From contig CANJQT010000005.1 in the NCBI GenBank assembly GCA_947476475.1, forward strand, positions 22,146 through 86,145: a stretch of 64,000 bases of DNA. Direction: 5' to 3'. The notes below the pieces were generated by a model. The model made no database searches. It was not told where the DNA came from and saw only the letters and a program-made list of their open reading frames with translations. The DNA is from Paracoccaceae bacterium. GTDB lineage: Bacteria; Pseudomonadota; Alphaproteobacteria; Rhodobacterales; Rhodobacteraceae. The translations under genes and the position numbers were made by a program. This document shows, in pieces, positions 1-9,822 of this stretch (positions are counted from its first letter, which is position 1; every line of letters begins with the position of its first letter).

Positions 1-2
1 TG

Positions 3-512
3 TGGCTGATCCTGACCTTCCTGTCGGCCTCGGGGCTGTTCGTGCTGCTGGGGGCCGAGTTCGTGGCGATGCTGCTGATCATCGTCTATGTCGGCGCGGT
101 GGCGGTTTTGTTCCTGTTCGTGGTGATGATGCTGGACGTGGATTTCGCCGAGCTGAAGGGCGAGATGGCCAAATACATGCCGCTGGGCCTGCTGATCGGG
201 GTGGTGGTGCTGATGCAGCTTGGCATCGTTTTCGGCGGCTGGACCACGGCGGAAACCGCGGAAGCCGCGCGCACGGCGGTGACGCCGGACGGGGTGGAGA
301 ATACCGCCGCCATCGGCCTGCTGCTTTATGACAAATACATCCACCTATTCCAGCTGGCGGGGCTGATCCTGCTGGTGGCGATGATCGGGGCGATCGTTCT
401 GACTTTGCGGCACAGGAAGGACGTGAAGCGCCAGAACGTGCTGCACCAGATGTGGCGCGACCCGGCCAAGGCGATGGAACTGATGGATGTGAAGCCGGGG
501 CAGGGGCTGTGA
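3..512 (+). CDS. nuoJ: NADH-quinone oxidoreductase subunit J (5' end outside window)
   Basis: Membrane subunit of complex I, which couples NADH oxidation to proton pumping across the cytoplasmic membrane. The reading frame is already open at the left edge, so the N-terminus lies outside the window. The visible part carries the conserved helix segment [20 protein letters not shown] followed by [12 protein letters not shown], characteristic of NuoJ, and two or three more hydrophobic helices before a basic C-terminus. The stop codon overlaps the start of the next gene by one base, so it belongs to the nuo operon that continues to nuoN. Identification is certain from sequence and context; only the true start is unknown. 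Confidence 0.95.
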   Translation, partial: WLILTFLSASGLFVLLGAEFVAMLLIIVYVGAVAVLFLFVVMMLDVDFAELKGEMAKYMPLGLLIGVVVLMQLGIVFGGWTTAETAEAARTAVTPDGVENTAAIGLLLYDKYIHLFQLAGLILLVAMIGAIVLTLRHRKDVKRQNVLHQMWRDPAKAMELMDVKPGQGL

Positions 513-1093
513 TGCTGAGGATTTGCCTTGCCTTGGTGGCGCTATATCCGGGTGTGTTTTCGCAAGCTTGGGGCTGCGAACCCATGATTTTTGGTCGGTT
601 TGCCGATACCAGCGCCTACAGCAAGCCAATAAAAATTAACCCGGACTGCAGCTTCGATCACGAGTTCGTCGTCAAAGAAGCGACTTACAAAGTATTGGCC
701 TCTATCTCGGCGGGCGCGGTGCGTGACTTGGGAAACGGACGCGTGGCACAGCGTGTTTCTAACGGCGGGTCTTGCTCGCTAACTGAGCAGCTTCTGTTTA
801 TCGACTGTGCGACCGCGGACCTTATCGCAATCGAGGGTATCCATCCAAAAAGAGACTGGGAAATCGGCGGTCTTTCAGAGCGCAGAGTAGAGGATATTCA
901 GAAGCCGAAGGGGCCAATCGAACTAGGCCCCAACAGTTCGATCGCAGGGCTAGTTAAAATTGCTGAAGCGAACGGCTTCAACTACAAGCGCGACCTTGAG
1001 GACGAACTTGCGGGGCTTAAACGCAAGAACCGCTATGACCCGTTCTGCGGCTGCAAACTCTATTACCCCGACCTCGCGGAGGCATCGCAATGA
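512..1093 (+). CDS. Hypothetical secreted cysteine-containing protein inside the nuo operon
   Basis: About 193 residues with no family I recognise. The start ATG at 512 overlaps the nuoJ stop, and the stop overlaps the nuoK start (ATGA), so it is translationally coupled inside the complex I operon. The N-terminus ([21 protein letters not shown]) looks like a signal peptide, which predicts a periplasmic protein. Several cysteines follow (for example GGSCS, FIDC and PFCGC), which could form disulfides. The gene is visibly richer in A and T (for example around 630-650 and 800-960) than its neighbours, suggesting later acquisition or relaxed codon use. Unidentified reading frames between nuo genes are known from Paracoccus and Rhodobacter, but I cannot tell whether this one is related. 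Not a recognised complex I subunit. Confidence 0.75.
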   Translation: MLRICLALVALYPGVFSQAWGCEPMIFGRFADTSAYSKPIKINPDCSFDHEFVVKEATYKVLASISAGAVRDLGNGRVAQRVSNGGSCSLTEQLLFIDCATADLIAIEGIHPKRDWEIGGLSERRVEDIQKPKGPIELGPNSSIAGLVKIAEANGFNYKRDLEDELAGLKRKNRYDPFCGCKLYYPDLAEASQ

Positions 1094-1395
1094 TCACCCT
1101 GACCCACTACCTTGGCGTTGCCGCCGCTTTGTTCGTGATCGGCATCTTTGGCATCTTCCTGAACCGGAAGAACGTGATCGTCATCCTGATGTCGATCGAA
1201 CTGATGCTGCTGGCGGTGAACATCAACTTCGTCGCTTTTTCGAGCTTCCTGCATGATCTGGCCGGGCAGGTTTTCACCATGTTCGTGCTGACCGTTGCCG
1301 CCGCCGAGGCGGCGATTGGCCTTGCGATCCTTGTTTCCTTTTTCCGCAACCGCGGGACTATCGACGTCGAAGACGTCAACGTGATGAAAGGCTGA
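1090..1395 (+). CDS. nuoK: NADH-quinone oxidoreductase subunit K
   Basis: Small three-helix membrane subunit of complex I, 101 residues, the usual length. The sequence has the MrpC-like pattern of NuoK: helix 1 [18 protein letters not shown], helix 2 beginning with [20 protein letters not shown], which holds the conserved membrane Glu needed for proton transfer, and helix 3 with [16 protein letters not shown], which holds the second conserved Glu. The start overlaps the stop of the preceding unknown gene by four bases, and nuoL follows after six bases. Confidence 0.97.
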   Translation: MITLTHYLGVAAALFVIGIFGIFLNRKNVIVILMSIELMLLAVNINFVAFSSFLHDLAGQVFTMFVLTVAAAEAAIGLAILVSFFRNRGTIDVEDVNVMKG

Positions 1396-1401
1396 GTTCG
1401 G

Positions 1402-3507
1402 ATGTTGCAGTTCATTCTTCTTGCACCTCTGGCGGCCGCGATCATCGCGGGGTTTGGCTGGCGGATCATCGGCGAGACGGCGGCACTGGTGCTGACCACG
1501 GGCGTGTTGTTCGCGGCTTGCGCGCTTTCGTGGGTCACGTTCCTGACCTTCGACGGGGTGACCCAGCATATCCACCTGCTTAACTGGATCCAGTCGGGCA
1601 GTCTGGACACCGAATGGTCGATCCGGTTGGACCGGCTGACGGCGATCATGCTGATCGTGGTCAATACCGTGTCGGCGTTGGTGCATCTTTATTCCTGGGG
1701 CTACATGGCCCATGACGTGAACTGGAGCCATGACGAACGCTACAAGGCGCGGTTCTTCGCGTATCTGTCGTTCTTCACCTTTGCCATGCTGATGCTGGTG
1801 ACGGCTGACAATCTGGTGCAGATGTTCTTTGGCTGGGAGGGCGTGGGCGTTGCCTCGTACCTGCTGATCGGTTTCTATTATAAGAAACCCAGCGCCAATG
1901 CGGCGGCGATCAAGGCCTTTGTGGTCAACCGGGTGGGCGACTTCGGCTTTGCGCTGGGAATTTTCGGCCTGTTCTACATGGTCGATTCCATCCGTATGGA
2001 TGATGTGTTTGCGGCCGCGCCCAAGCTGGCGGAAAGCCAGATCGGGTTCCTGTGGACCGAATGGAATGCGGCGAACCTGCTGGCGGTGTTGTTGTTCATC
2101 GGTGCGATGGGCAAGTCGGCGCAGTTGGGTCTGCACACCTGGTTGCCTGATGCGATGGAAGGCCCGACCCCGGTTTCGGCGCTGATCCATGCGGCAACGA
2201 TGGTGACGGCGGGGGTGTTCCTTGTCTGCCGGATGTCGCCCTTGTTCGAATATGCGCCCGAGGCCAAGACCTTTGTCATCTATGTGGGGGCCGCGACCGC
2301 CTTCTTTGCAGCCACCGTGGGTCTGGTGCAGAATGACATCAAACGGGTGATCGCCTATTCGACCTGTTCGCAGTTGGGCTACATGTTCGTGGCGGCAGGC
2401 GCCGGGGTTTACGGGGCGGCGATGTTCCACCTGTTCACCCATGCATTCTTCAAGGCGATGCTGTTTTTGGGCGCCGGTTCAGTCATCCATGCGATGCACC
2501 ATGAGCAGGACATGCGCCATTACGGTGCCCTGCGCAAAAAGATCCCGCTGACTTTCTGGGCGATGATGATCGGCACCTTTGCGATTACCGGCGTGGGCAT
2601 TCCGCTGACCCAGATCGGTTTCGCGGGCTTCCTTTCGAAGGATGCGATCATCGAGTCCGCTTATGCCAGCGGCGTTGGCTTTGCCTTCTGGGCGCTGGTG
2701 GTGGCGGCCTGCTTTACCAGCTTCTATTCCTGGCGGCTGATTTTCCTGACGTTCTACGGTGAGGCGCGCTGGGGGCACCATGGCGGCCATGGCCACGACG
2801 ACCATGCCCACGAGCCGCATGAAAGCCCAGCGGTGATGACGCTGCCTTTGGGCATTCTTGCCCTTGGTGCGGTCTTTGCGGGCATGATCTGGTACAATGA
2901 TTTCTTTGGCGATCATGCCAAGGTATCGGCCTTCTTCAATCTGGCGGAACATGAGGTTGCGGCGGCAGAAGCCACTACCGAAACCGCCACCGGCGAGGCC
3001 GCAGCAACCGAAGGTGAAGCGACCGAGGCGGCGCATGGGGCCGAAGGGGCCGCCCCGCAGGGCGCCATCTTCATGGGGGCGGACAATCATGTGATGGAAG
3101 AGGCGCACGAGGCCCCGAACTGGGTCAAGGTTTCGCCGTTCATCGCCATGGTGATCGGTTTTGCCACCGCCTGGCTGTTCTACATCAAGAACCCGTCTTT
3201 GCCGGGGCGGCTGGCCGCACAGCAGCCGATCCTTTACCGGTTCCTCTTGAACAAATGGTACTTCGATGAAGTCTACGACTTCCTCTTCGTCCGCAGCGCC
3301 AAAGCCTTTGGTCACTTCCTGTGGAAGAAGGGCGACGGCAATGTGATCGACGGGTCGATCAACGGTGTGGCGATGGGGATCATTCCGTTCTTTACCCGTC
3401 TGGCCGGTCGGGTGCAGTCCGGCTACCTTTTCCACTATGCATTCGCCATGGTCATCGGCATCGCCGTTCTTCTGGTCTGGATGACGCTCTCGGGGGGCGC
3501 GCACTAA
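1402..3507 (+). CDS. nuoL: NADH-quinone oxidoreductase subunit L
   Basis: Large antiporter-like (MrpA/ND5) subunit at the distal end of the complex I membrane arm, 701 residues, longer than the roughly 610 of E. coli. The core motif [19 protein letters not shown] contains the conserved helix-5 Glu (E146), and [20 protein letters not shown] marks the proton-channel helices. Two hydrophilic insertions lie in the C-terminal third: a His/Asp-rich stretch around residue 457 ([19 protein letters not shown]) and an Ala/Glu/Thr-rich low-complexity stretch around residues 515-555. The last helices anchor the long lateral helix typical of the subunit. The stop overlaps the nuoM start by one base. Confidence 0.97.
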   Translation: MLQFILLAPLAAAIIAGFGWRIIGETAALVLTTGVLFAACALSWVTFLTFDGVTQHIHLLNWIQSGSLDTEWSIRLDRLTAIMLIVVNTVSALVHLYSWGYMAHDVNWSHDERYKARFFAYLSFFTFAMLMLVTADNLVQMFFGWEGVGVASYLLIGFYYKKPSANAAAIKAFVVNRVGDFGFALGIFGLFYMVDSIRMDDVFAAAPKLAESQIGFLWTEWNAANLLAVLLFIGAMGKSAQLGLHTWLPDAMEGPTPVSALIHAATMVTAGVFLVCRMSPLFEYAPEAKTFVIYVGAATAFFAATVGLVQNDIKRVIAYSTCSQLGYMFVAAGAGVYGAAMFHLFTHAFFKAMLFLGAGSVIHAMHHEQDMRHYGALRKKIPLTFWAMMIGTFAITGVGIPLTQIGFAGFLSKDAIIESAYASGVGFAFWALVVAACFTSFYSWRLIFLTFYGEARWGHHGGHGHDDHAHEPHESPAVMTLPLGILALGAVFAGMIWYNDFFGDHAKVSAFFNLAEHEVAAAEATTETATGEAAATEGEATEAAHGAEGAAPQGAIFMGADNHVMEEAHEAPNWVKVSPFIAMVIGFATAWLFYIKNPSLPGRLAAQQPILYRFLLNKWYFDEVYDFLFVRSAKAFGHFLWKKGDGNVIDGSINGVAMGIIPFFTRLAGRVQSGYLFHYAFAMVIGIAVLLVWMTLSGGAH

Positions 3508-5045
3508 TGGGCAATCTGCTTTCCATCGTCACTTTCCTGCCCATTGTTGCGGCATTGGTTCTGGCGCTATTCCTGCGGGGCAATGATGCGGCCGCGCAAC
3601 GCAATGCCAAATGGCTGGCGCTGATCACCACGACGGCGACCTTCGTCATCTCGCTTGTGGTGCTGTGCGGCTTTGATCCGGCCAACACCGGCTTTCAGTT
3701 CGTCGAGGAGCGGCCCTGGATCATGGGGCTTAACTACAAGCTTGGCGTCGACGGGATTTCGGTTCTGTTCGTGCTGCTGACCACATTCCTGATGCCGATC
3801 ACCATCCTGTCCTGCTGGGGTGTTGAAAACCGGGTGAAGGAATACATGATCGCCTTTCTGGTGCTGGAAGGGCTGATGATCGGGGTTTTCGTGGCGCTGG
3901 ATCTGGTGCTGTTCTACCTGTTCTTCGAGGCGGGTCTGATCCCGATGTTCCTGATCATCGGTATCTGGGGCGGCAAGGAGCGGATATATGCCGCCTTCAA
4001 GTTCTTCCTATATACGTTCCTTGGTTCGGTACTGATGCTGGTCGCCATGATCGCCATGTACCGCGATGCGGGCACGACCGATATTCCGACGCTGATGACC
4101 CATGTGTTCGCGTCTGAAACCATCAGCCTTTGGGGCTTTCCGATTGTCGGCGGGGTGCAGACGCTTTTGTTCCTGGCCTTCTTTGCCAGTTTCGCGGTGA
4201 AGATGCCGATGTGGCCGGTGCATACCTGGCTGCCGGATGCGCACGTTCAGGCGCCCACGGCGGGGTCGGTGGTGCTGGCGGCGATTTTGCTGAAGATGGG
4301 CGGTTACGGGTTCCTGCGATTCAGCCTGCCGATGTTCCCGGTGGCATCCGACCATCTGTCGGGGCTGGTCTTCTGGATGTCGGCGATTGCGATTGTTTAT
4401 ACGTCACTGGTGGCGCTGGCGCAGTCGGACATGAAAAAGCTGATCGCTTATTCGTCAGTGGCGCACATGGGCTATGTGACGATGGGGATCTTTGCCGCCA
4501 ATCAGCAGGGCGTTGATGGGGCGATCTTCCAGATGCTGTCGCACGGCTTCATTTCGGGGGCGTTGTTCCTTGGCGTTGGCGTCATCTATGACCGGATGCA
4601 CACGCGCGAGATTGACGCTTATGGCGGTCTGGTGAACCGGATGCCGGCCTATGCGATGATCTTCATGTTCTTCACCATGGCCAATGTGGGTCTGCCGGGC
4701 ACGTCGGGCTTTGTCGGTGAATTCCTGACGCTGATGGGGATTTTCCAGGTGAATACCTGGGCGGCGGCAGTGGCCACCAGTGGCGTCATCCTTTCGGCGG
4801 CCTATGCGCTGTGGCTTTACCGCCGGGTGGTGATGGGCGAGTTGGTCAAGGACAGCCTGAGGGGAATCAAGGACATGTCCTTGCGCGAAAAGGCGGTGAT
4901 GGCGCCCCTGATCGCCATGACCCTGCTGCTGGGGATATATCCGGCGGTTGTCACCGACCGCATCGGCCCTTCGGTAGCCCAGCTTGTTGCAAACTATCAT
5001 GCCGCTCTGCCCGCCGATGCGGGCGGGCAAGTGGCCAGCGAATAA
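3507..5045 (+). CDS. nuoM: NADH-quinone oxidoreductase subunit M
   Basis: Second antiporter-like (ND4) complex I subunit, 512 residues, of normal length. Its signature segments are [20 protein letters not shown] with the conserved helix-5 Glu, [20 protein letters not shown], and [18 protein letters not shown]. The ATG at 3507 overlaps the nuoL TAA by one base; a longer in-frame extension into nuoL exists but has no family support. nuoN follows 12 bases downstream. Confidence 0.97.
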   Translation: MGNLLSIVTFLPIVAALVLALFLRGNDAAAQRNAKWLALITTTATFVISLVVLCGFDPANTGFQFVEERPWIMGLNYKLGVDGISVLFVLLTTFLMPITILSCWGVENRVKEYMIAFLVLEGLMIGVFVALDLVLFYLFFEAGLIPMFLIIGIWGGKERIYAAFKFFLYTFLGSVLMLVAMIAMYRDAGTTDIPTLMTHVFASETISLWGFPIVGGVQTLLFLAFFASFAVKMPMWPVHTWLPDAHVQAPTAGSVVLAAILLKMGGYGFLRFSLPMFPVASDHLSGLVFWMSAIAIVYTSLVALAQSDMKKLIAYSSVAHMGYVTMGIFAANQQGVDGAIFQMLSHGFISGALFLGVGVIYDRMHTREIDAYGGLVNRMPAYAMIFMFFTMANVGLPGTSGFVGEFLTLMGIFQVNTWAAAVATSGVILSAAYALWLYRRVVMGELVKDSLRGIKDMSLREKAVMAPLIAMTLLLGIYPAVVTDRIGPSVAQLVANYHAALPADAGGQVASE

Positions 5046-5057
5046 GGAAGCCCGTCC

Positions 5058-6497
5058 GTGGAACAGTTTGATTTCCCAATCGTTCTTCCCGAAATTGCGC
5101 TGTCGGTCTATGCGATGGCGGCGCTGCTGGTGGCGGTTTACACCGGAAAGGACGGGCTTGCCCGCATCGTAACCTGGGCCACCGTCGCGGTCATGCTGGC
5201 GCTGGCGGCCTGGATCGGCCTGACCGGCCGGCCCGAAGGCGTGGCCTTTGGCGGGGCGATTGTGGCGGATGCCTTTTCGCGGTTTGCGATGGTGACGATC
5301 CTGCTGGCGGCGGCAGGGGTTCTTGCGATGTGCGAATCGCATCTGCGCCAGACCGGGCAGGCGCGTTTCGAATATCCGATCCTGATCAGTCTGGCCGTAG
5401 TGGGCATGATGGTGATGGTGTCAGCCGGTGACCTTATGTCGCTTTACATGGGGCTGGAGCTGCAATCACTGGCGCTTTATGTGGTGGCGTCGTTCCGCCG
5501 CGACAATCTGAAATCGACCGAGGCCGGCCTGAAGTACTTCGTGCTTGGCGCGCTGTCGTCGGGGCTGCTGCTTTATGGCGCCTCGCTGACCTATGGGTTC
5601 ACCGGGACCACCCTGTTCAGCGGCATTGCCGCGACAATTGCAGCGGGCCATGTTTCGACAGGCCTGCTGTTCGGGCTGGTGTTCCTGATCACCGGTCTGG
5701 CATTCAAGGTGTCCGCCGTGCCCTTCCACATGTGGACGCCCGACGTCTACGAAGGCGCGCCCACTCCGGTTACGGCGTTCTTTGCGACCGCGCCGAAAGT
5801 TGCCGCGATGGGGCTGTTCGCACGGGTGATGTTTGACGGGTTTGGCAATGCGGTCAGCGACTGGAGTCAGGTTGTGGCGCTTTTGGCCACGCTGTCGATG
5901 TTCCTTGGCGCGATTGCGGCGATTGGTCAGCGCGATATCAAGCGCCTGATGGCCTATTCCTCGATCGCGCATATGGGCTTTGCGTTGGTCGGCCTTGCGG
6001 CCGGGACCGAAGGCGGGGTCAAGGCGATGCTGACCTATATGGCGGTCTATGTGGCGATGAACCTTGGCACCTTCGCCTTCATCCTGTCGATGGAGAAGGA
6101 CGGGCGGCCCACGACTGACATCCAGGACCTGAACATGCTGGCCAAGCGCGAGCCGACCAAGGCGATGGCGCTTCTGGTTCTGATGTTCTCGCTGGCGGGG
6201 GTGCCGCCGATGCTGGGCTTCTTTGCCAAGTTCGGGGTGCTGAAGGCGGCGGTGGATGCCAACATGAGCTGGCTGGCGCTGGCGGGTGCCGTCGCGTCTG
6301 TGATCGGGGCCTTCTACTACCTGCGGCTTGTCTTCTACATGTACTTCGGCACTGAGGCCAAAGGCATGGAAAGCCGCATGGCACCGGTGCAGTGGGTCAT
6401 GCTGATGGGGGCGGCGCTGGTGATGATCCTTGGCGTCGTGAACCTGTTTGGCATCGAAAATGCCGCAGCCCTGGCGGCAGAGGCCCTTGTCCGCTGA
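5058..6497 (+). CDS. nuoN: NADH-quinone oxidoreductase subunit N
   Basis: Third antiporter-like (ND2) complex I subunit, 479 residues. The start is a GTG at 5058, chosen because GGAAG at about 5046 is correctly spaced and the protein then begins [20 protein letters not shown] as in homologues. Conserved segments include [40 protein letters not shown] and [19 protein letters not shown]. It is the last nuo gene; biotin ligase follows with a short overlap, suggesting the transcript continues. Confidence 0.97.
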   Translation: MEQFDFPIVLPEIALSVYAMAALLVAVYTGKDGLARIVTWATVAVMLALAAWIGLTGRPEGVAFGGAIVADAFSRFAMVTILLAAAGVLAMCESHLRQTGQARFEYPILISLAVVGMMVMVSAGDLMSLYMGLELQSLALYVVASFRRDNLKSTEAGLKYFVLGALSSGLLLYGASLTYGFTGTTLFSGIAATIAAGHVSTGLLFGLVFLITGLAFKVSAVPFHMWTPDVYEGAPTPVTAFFATAPKVAAMGLFARVMFDGFGNAVSDWSQVVALLATLSMFLGAIAAIGQRDIKRLMAYSSIAHMGFALVGLAAGTEGGVKAMLTYMAVYVAMNLGTFAFILSMEKDGRPTTDIQDLNMLAKREPTKAMALLVLMFSLAGVPPMLGFFAKFGVLKAAVDANMSWLALAGAVASVIGAFYYLRLVFYMYFGTEAKGMESRMAPVQWVMLMGAALVMILGVVNLFGIENAAALAAEALVR

Positions 6498-7248
6498 TCC
6501 AAACCTTTGGCCGCAAGGCTATGCGCGCCATGTGCTGGCCGAGGTTGACAGCACCAATTCTGAAGCCGCACGTCTGGCCCAAAACCTGACCCAGCCCAGC
6601 TGGATCATGGCGCGGCGCCAGACAGCGGCGCGCGGGCGGCGCGGGAGGGTATGGATCAGCTCCGAGGGTAATTTCGCCGCCAGCCTGCTGATGCGCCCGG
6701 CAGGTGATCCGGGGCAGGCGGCGTTGCGCAGTTTTGTGGCGGCATTGGCGCTGGCTGACGCTTTGGGAACGGTCTGCGGCCCTACGGCGCAGATCACACT
6801 AAAATGGCCCAATGACGTGTTGCTGAACGGCGGCAAGGTGGCGGGTATTCTGCTGGAAAGCGCCGGGCAGGGACGGGGCCTTAGCCATCTGATCATAGGG
6901 ATCGGGGTCAACCTTGTGGCGGCCCCCCCGCCCGAAGCGGTGGAGCCGGGCGCGATGAAGCCGGTTTCGGTGCAGAATGAAACCGGGCTGGTCATTGTGC
7001 CGGAAGAATTCCTGAATTACCTGGCAAATGCCTTTGCGCGCTGGGAGATGCAGTTCGCTGCATACGGCTTTGCGCCTATTCGCACCGCCTGGTTGCAGCG
7101 CGCGGCCCGGCTGGGGCAGAAGATCATGGCGCGGACGATGACCGAAACCATTGAAGGCACCTTCGAGACGCTGGCCGAGGACGGGTCTTTGGTGCTGAAT
7201 ACCGGCAATGGCCGCCGCACGCTTCCGGCGGCGGACGTGTTTTTCTGA
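6487..7248 (+). CDS. birA: Biotin--[acetyl-CoA-carboxylase] ligase, class I (no HTH)
   Basis: Activates biotin to biotinyl-AMP and attaches it to the lysine of biotin carboxyl carrier proteins. About 253 residues. [15 protein letters not shown] is the N-terminal catalytic motif, ARGRRGRVW the adenylate-binding loop, and [20 protein letters not shown] the core catalytic stretch. There is no N-terminal helix-turn-helix domain, so it is a plain ligase and not the repressor form. I chose the TTG at 6487 (after CAGAGG) because family members begin shortly before the WPxGY segment; an ATG at 6460 would overlap nuoN by 38 bases. Downstream lies coaX, and this gene order is common in Rhodobacteraceae. 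Confidence 0.9.
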   Translation: MSADPNLWPQGYARHVLAEVDSTNSEAARLAQNLTQPSWIMARRQTAARGRRGRVWISSEGNFAASLLMRPAGDPGQAALRSFVAALALADALGTVCGPTAQITLKWPNDVLLNGGKVAGILLESAGQGRGLSHLIIGIGVNLVAAPPPEAVEPGAMKPVSVQNETGLVIVPEEFLNYLANAFARWEMQFAAYGFAPIRTAWLQRAARLGQKIMARTMTETIEGTFETLAEDGSLVLNTGNGRRTLPAADVFF

Positions 7249-7258
7249 AAGGGCCCCC

Positions 7259-8038
7259 ATGCTTTTGTGCATCGACTGCGGGAATACCAATACGGTCTTT
7301 TCGGTCTGGGATGGGGCGAAGTTCATCGCCATCTGGCGCATATCAACTTCGCATCTGCGTACGGCGGATGAATATTTCGTTTGGCTTTCGACGCTGATCG
7401 CGGCCGCGAAGCTGGACTTGGACGTGACGGACGCGATCATCTCTTCGACGGTGCCGCGTGTGGTTTTCAATTTGCGGGTATTGTGTGATCGCTATTTCGG
7501 GTGCCGCCCGCTGGTGGTGGGGCGGCCTGGCTGCGTGCTGCCGGTGGCGCCGCGTGTCGATCTAGGCACCACGGTCGGCCCTGACCGGCTGGTCAATACG
7601 GTAGCGGGGTTCGCGCGCCACGGCGGCGATCTGATTGTGGTGGACTTTGGCACCGCGACCACATTCGACGTGGTAGATAGCGACGGGGCCTATATTGGCG
7701 GTGCGATTGCGCCGGGCGTGAACCTGTCGCTTGAGGCGCTGCATATGGCGGCGGCCGCGCTGCCCCACGTTGATGTTACCAAACCGACGCAGGCGATCGG
7801 CACCAATACGGTTGCCTGTATGCAATCGGGCATCTACTGGGGCTACGTGGGCCTTGTCGAAGGGTTGGTCCGGCAAATCCGCGCCGAACGAGGGCGCAAG
7901 ATGAAGGTGATCGGGACCGGGGGCTTGGCCTCGCTGTTCGATCAAGGCACAGAGATATTTGACAGCATCGAAGATGATCTGACGATGCACGGGCTGGTGT
8001 TGATACACGGCCACAACAAGGAACTGGAAAAACTATGA
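7259..8038 (+). CDS. coaX: Type III pantothenate kinase
   Basis: Phosphorylates pantothenate, the first step of coenzyme A synthesis; 259 residues. The ATP-binding motif is seen at the start (CIDCGNTNTVFSVWD, Asp6), with VGPDRLVN in the pantothenate/metal region and VDFGTATTFDVVD as the second phosphate motif of the ASKHA fold. Translation starts at ATG 7259, and the TGA overlaps the start of the RNase J gene by four bases, implying translational coupling. CoaX is insensitive to CoA feedback, unlike CoaA. Confidence 0.95.
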   Translation: MLLCIDCGNTNTVFSVWDGAKFIAIWRISTSHLRTADEYFVWLSTLIAAAKLDLDVTDAIISSTVPRVVFNLRVLCDRYFGCRPLVVGRPGCVLPVAPRVDLGTTVGPDRLVNTVAGFARHGGDLIVVDFGTATTFDVVDSDGAYIGGAIAPGVNLSLEALHMAAAALPHVDVTKPTQAIGTNTVACMQSGIYWGYVGLVEGLVRQIRAERGRKMKVIGTGGLASLFDQGTEIFDSIEDDLTMHGLVLIHGHNKELEKL

Positions 8039-9714
8039 GCAATGAACGCCTGATTTATCTGCCGTTGGGCGGTGCTGGCGAGATTGGCATGAACTGCTAC
8101 GTCTATGGCTATGGTGCGCCGGGAAAGGAACGGCTGATTGTTGTCGATCTGGGCGTGGCCTTCCCGGATATGGACAGCTCGCCCGGCGTCGATCTGATCA
8201 TGGCGGATGTAGCCTGGCTGGAAGCGAACCAGAAGCGGATTGAAGCGATCTTCATCACCCATGCGCACGAAGACCATGTGGGCGGGCTGGGCCATCTGTG
8301 GCCGCGACTGCGGGTACCGGTCTATGCGCGCAAATTCACAGCGGCGATTGCCGCGATGAAGATGGAAGAGGCGGGGCAACCGTCGGATGTGATCCGCATC
8401 GTGGCGGCGCGCCCGGAGGTGGTTACCGCGGGGCCGTTCAAGGTGCAGTTCGTGCCGGTCAGCCATTCGATCCCGGAAAGTGCGGCGCTGATCATCGACA
8501 CGCCTGCCGGTCGTCTGGTTCATTCGGGCGATTTCAAGCTGGACGGGAACCCGGTGGTGGGCGAGGCGTTCGACCCCGAGGAATGGCACAAGATTGCCCA
8601 CGAAGCGGGCGGGGTTCAGGCGCTGACCTGCGATTCCACCAACGTTTTTTCGCTGCATCCGGGGCGGTCGGAATCAACATTGGCCCAGCCGCTTTCGGAA
8701 CTGATCGGCAAGCAGGGCGGAATGGTGGTAGCGACCACTTTCGCCTCGAACGTGGCACGACTGAAGACCCTGGCCGAGGCAGGCCGCATGGCCGGGCGGT
8801 CGATCTGCCTTTTGGGGCGGGCGATGAACAAGATGGTTACGGCGGCCCAGCAAACCGGGATCCTGACCGGTTTTCCGCAAATCCTTACGCCGGAAGAGGC
8901 AGAGGAGGTCGGGCGCGGTAATCTGATGCTGATCGTCACCGGCAGCCAGGGCGAACGGCGCGCCGCGTCGGCGCAGTTGTCGCGCGGAAAATATCTGGGG
9001 CATGAGCTGAAGAAGGGCGATCTGTTTCTGTTTTCGTCGAAGACGATTCCCGGCAACGAGAAGGGCGTGATCGGCATCATGAACGCCCTGTCGGAAAAGG
9101 GTGTCGACATTGTCGATGATCAGGGTGGGCTTTACCATGTGTCGGGCCACGCCAATCGCCCGGATCTGGAAGCGGTGCATGAACTTCTGCGCCCGAAGAT
9201 ACTGATCCCGATGCATGGCGAACATCGCCATTTGCGCGAACATGCGGGGCTGGCGGCGGCCAAGGGGATTGCCTCGGCGGTGGTCACCAATGGGATGATG
9301 ATGTCGCTGTCGGGCGATAGACCAGTGGTGGTCGAACAGATTGAGACGGGGCGGACATATCTGGACGGGTCGGCGATGATCGGGGCGCTGGACGGGGTGG
9401 TACGCGACAGAATCCGCATGGCGCTGAACGGGCTGGTACTGGCAACGGTTATTGTAGACGAGGACAATCAGCCGCTTGGCGATGCCTGGGTTGAACTGAT
9501 GGGCCTGCCCGACGCCGGACGAAGCAAGCGCATTCTGGCCGACGAAATGGAGCGGGAGCTGTCGGATTTCCTGGGCAAGGCGCCGGCCAAGCTGGTGTCG
9601 GACGATGCAAAGCTGGAAGAAGCAATCAAGCGCAGCGTGCGCAAGGTGGCGATGGAAGAGGTCGGCAAAAAGCCCGAGGTCATTGTGGTGATCAGCCGCC
9701 TTGTTGCCGAATGA
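8035..9714 (+). CDS. rnj: Ribonuclease J (metallo-beta-lactamase / beta-CASP)
   Basis: Cytoplasmic endo- and 5'-exoribonuclease of mRNA turnover and rRNA maturation; 559 residues, the expected length. The metal-binding motif HAHEDH is at residues 76-81, followed by VGGLGHLWPRL. Later metal ligands and beta-CASP motifs include HSGDFKLDGNPV, FSSKTIPGNE and HVSGHANRPDL, then PMHGEHRHL. The start overlaps coaX by four bases. A strong intrinsic terminator 30 bases downstream ends the transcript. Confidence 0.95.
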   Translation: MSNERLIYLPLGGAGEIGMNCYVYGYGAPGKERLIVVDLGVAFPDMDSSPGVDLIMADVAWLEANQKRIEAIFITHAHEDHVGGLGHLWPRLRVPVYARKFTAAIAAMKMEEAGQPSDVIRIVAARPEVVTAGPFKVQFVPVSHSIPESAALIIDTPAGRLVHSGDFKLDGNPVVGEAFDPEEWHKIAHEAGGVQALTCDSTNVFSLHPGRSESTLAQPLSELIGKQGGMVVATTFASNVARLKTLAEAGRMAGRSICLLGRAMNKMVTAAQQTGILTGFPQILTPEEAEEVGRGNLMLIVTGSQGERRAASAQLSRGKYLGHELKKGDLFLFSSKTIPGNEKGVIGIMNALSEKGVDIVDDQGGLYHVSGHANRPDLEAVHELLRPKILIPMHGEHRHLREHAGLAAAKGIASAVVTNGMMMSLSGDRPVVVEQIETGRTYLDGSAMIGALDGVVRDRIRMALNGLVLATVIVDEDNQPLGDAWVELMGLPDAGRSKRILADEMERELSDFLGKAPAKLVSDDAKLEEAIKRSVRKVAMEEVGKKPEVIVVISRLVAE

Positions 9715-9745
9715 CGCGGGCCTGATCTACCTTTTGACTGGCTAA

Positions 9746-9785
9746 TGAAAAAGCCCCGGATGCTGATCCGGGGCTTTTTTTTTTG
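9746..9785 (+). terminator. Rho-independent terminator after rnj
   Basis: Perfect stem AAGCCCCGGA / TCCGGGGCTT with a six-base loop, followed by ten T residues. The left arm is also preceded by an A run, so it may act in both directions between rnj and the convergent helicase gene. Confidence 0.93.
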
Positions 9786-9822
9786 GGGCCTTCGGCGCGG
9801 GGGTTGCGCACCGCTTTTCCGC

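Noticed and set aside
1063..2442. Long open frame (459 codons) on the minus strand over nuoK and nuoL
   Set aside because: It is the antisense shadow of well-identified genes, rich in Arg, Gln and His as such shadows are, with no motif.
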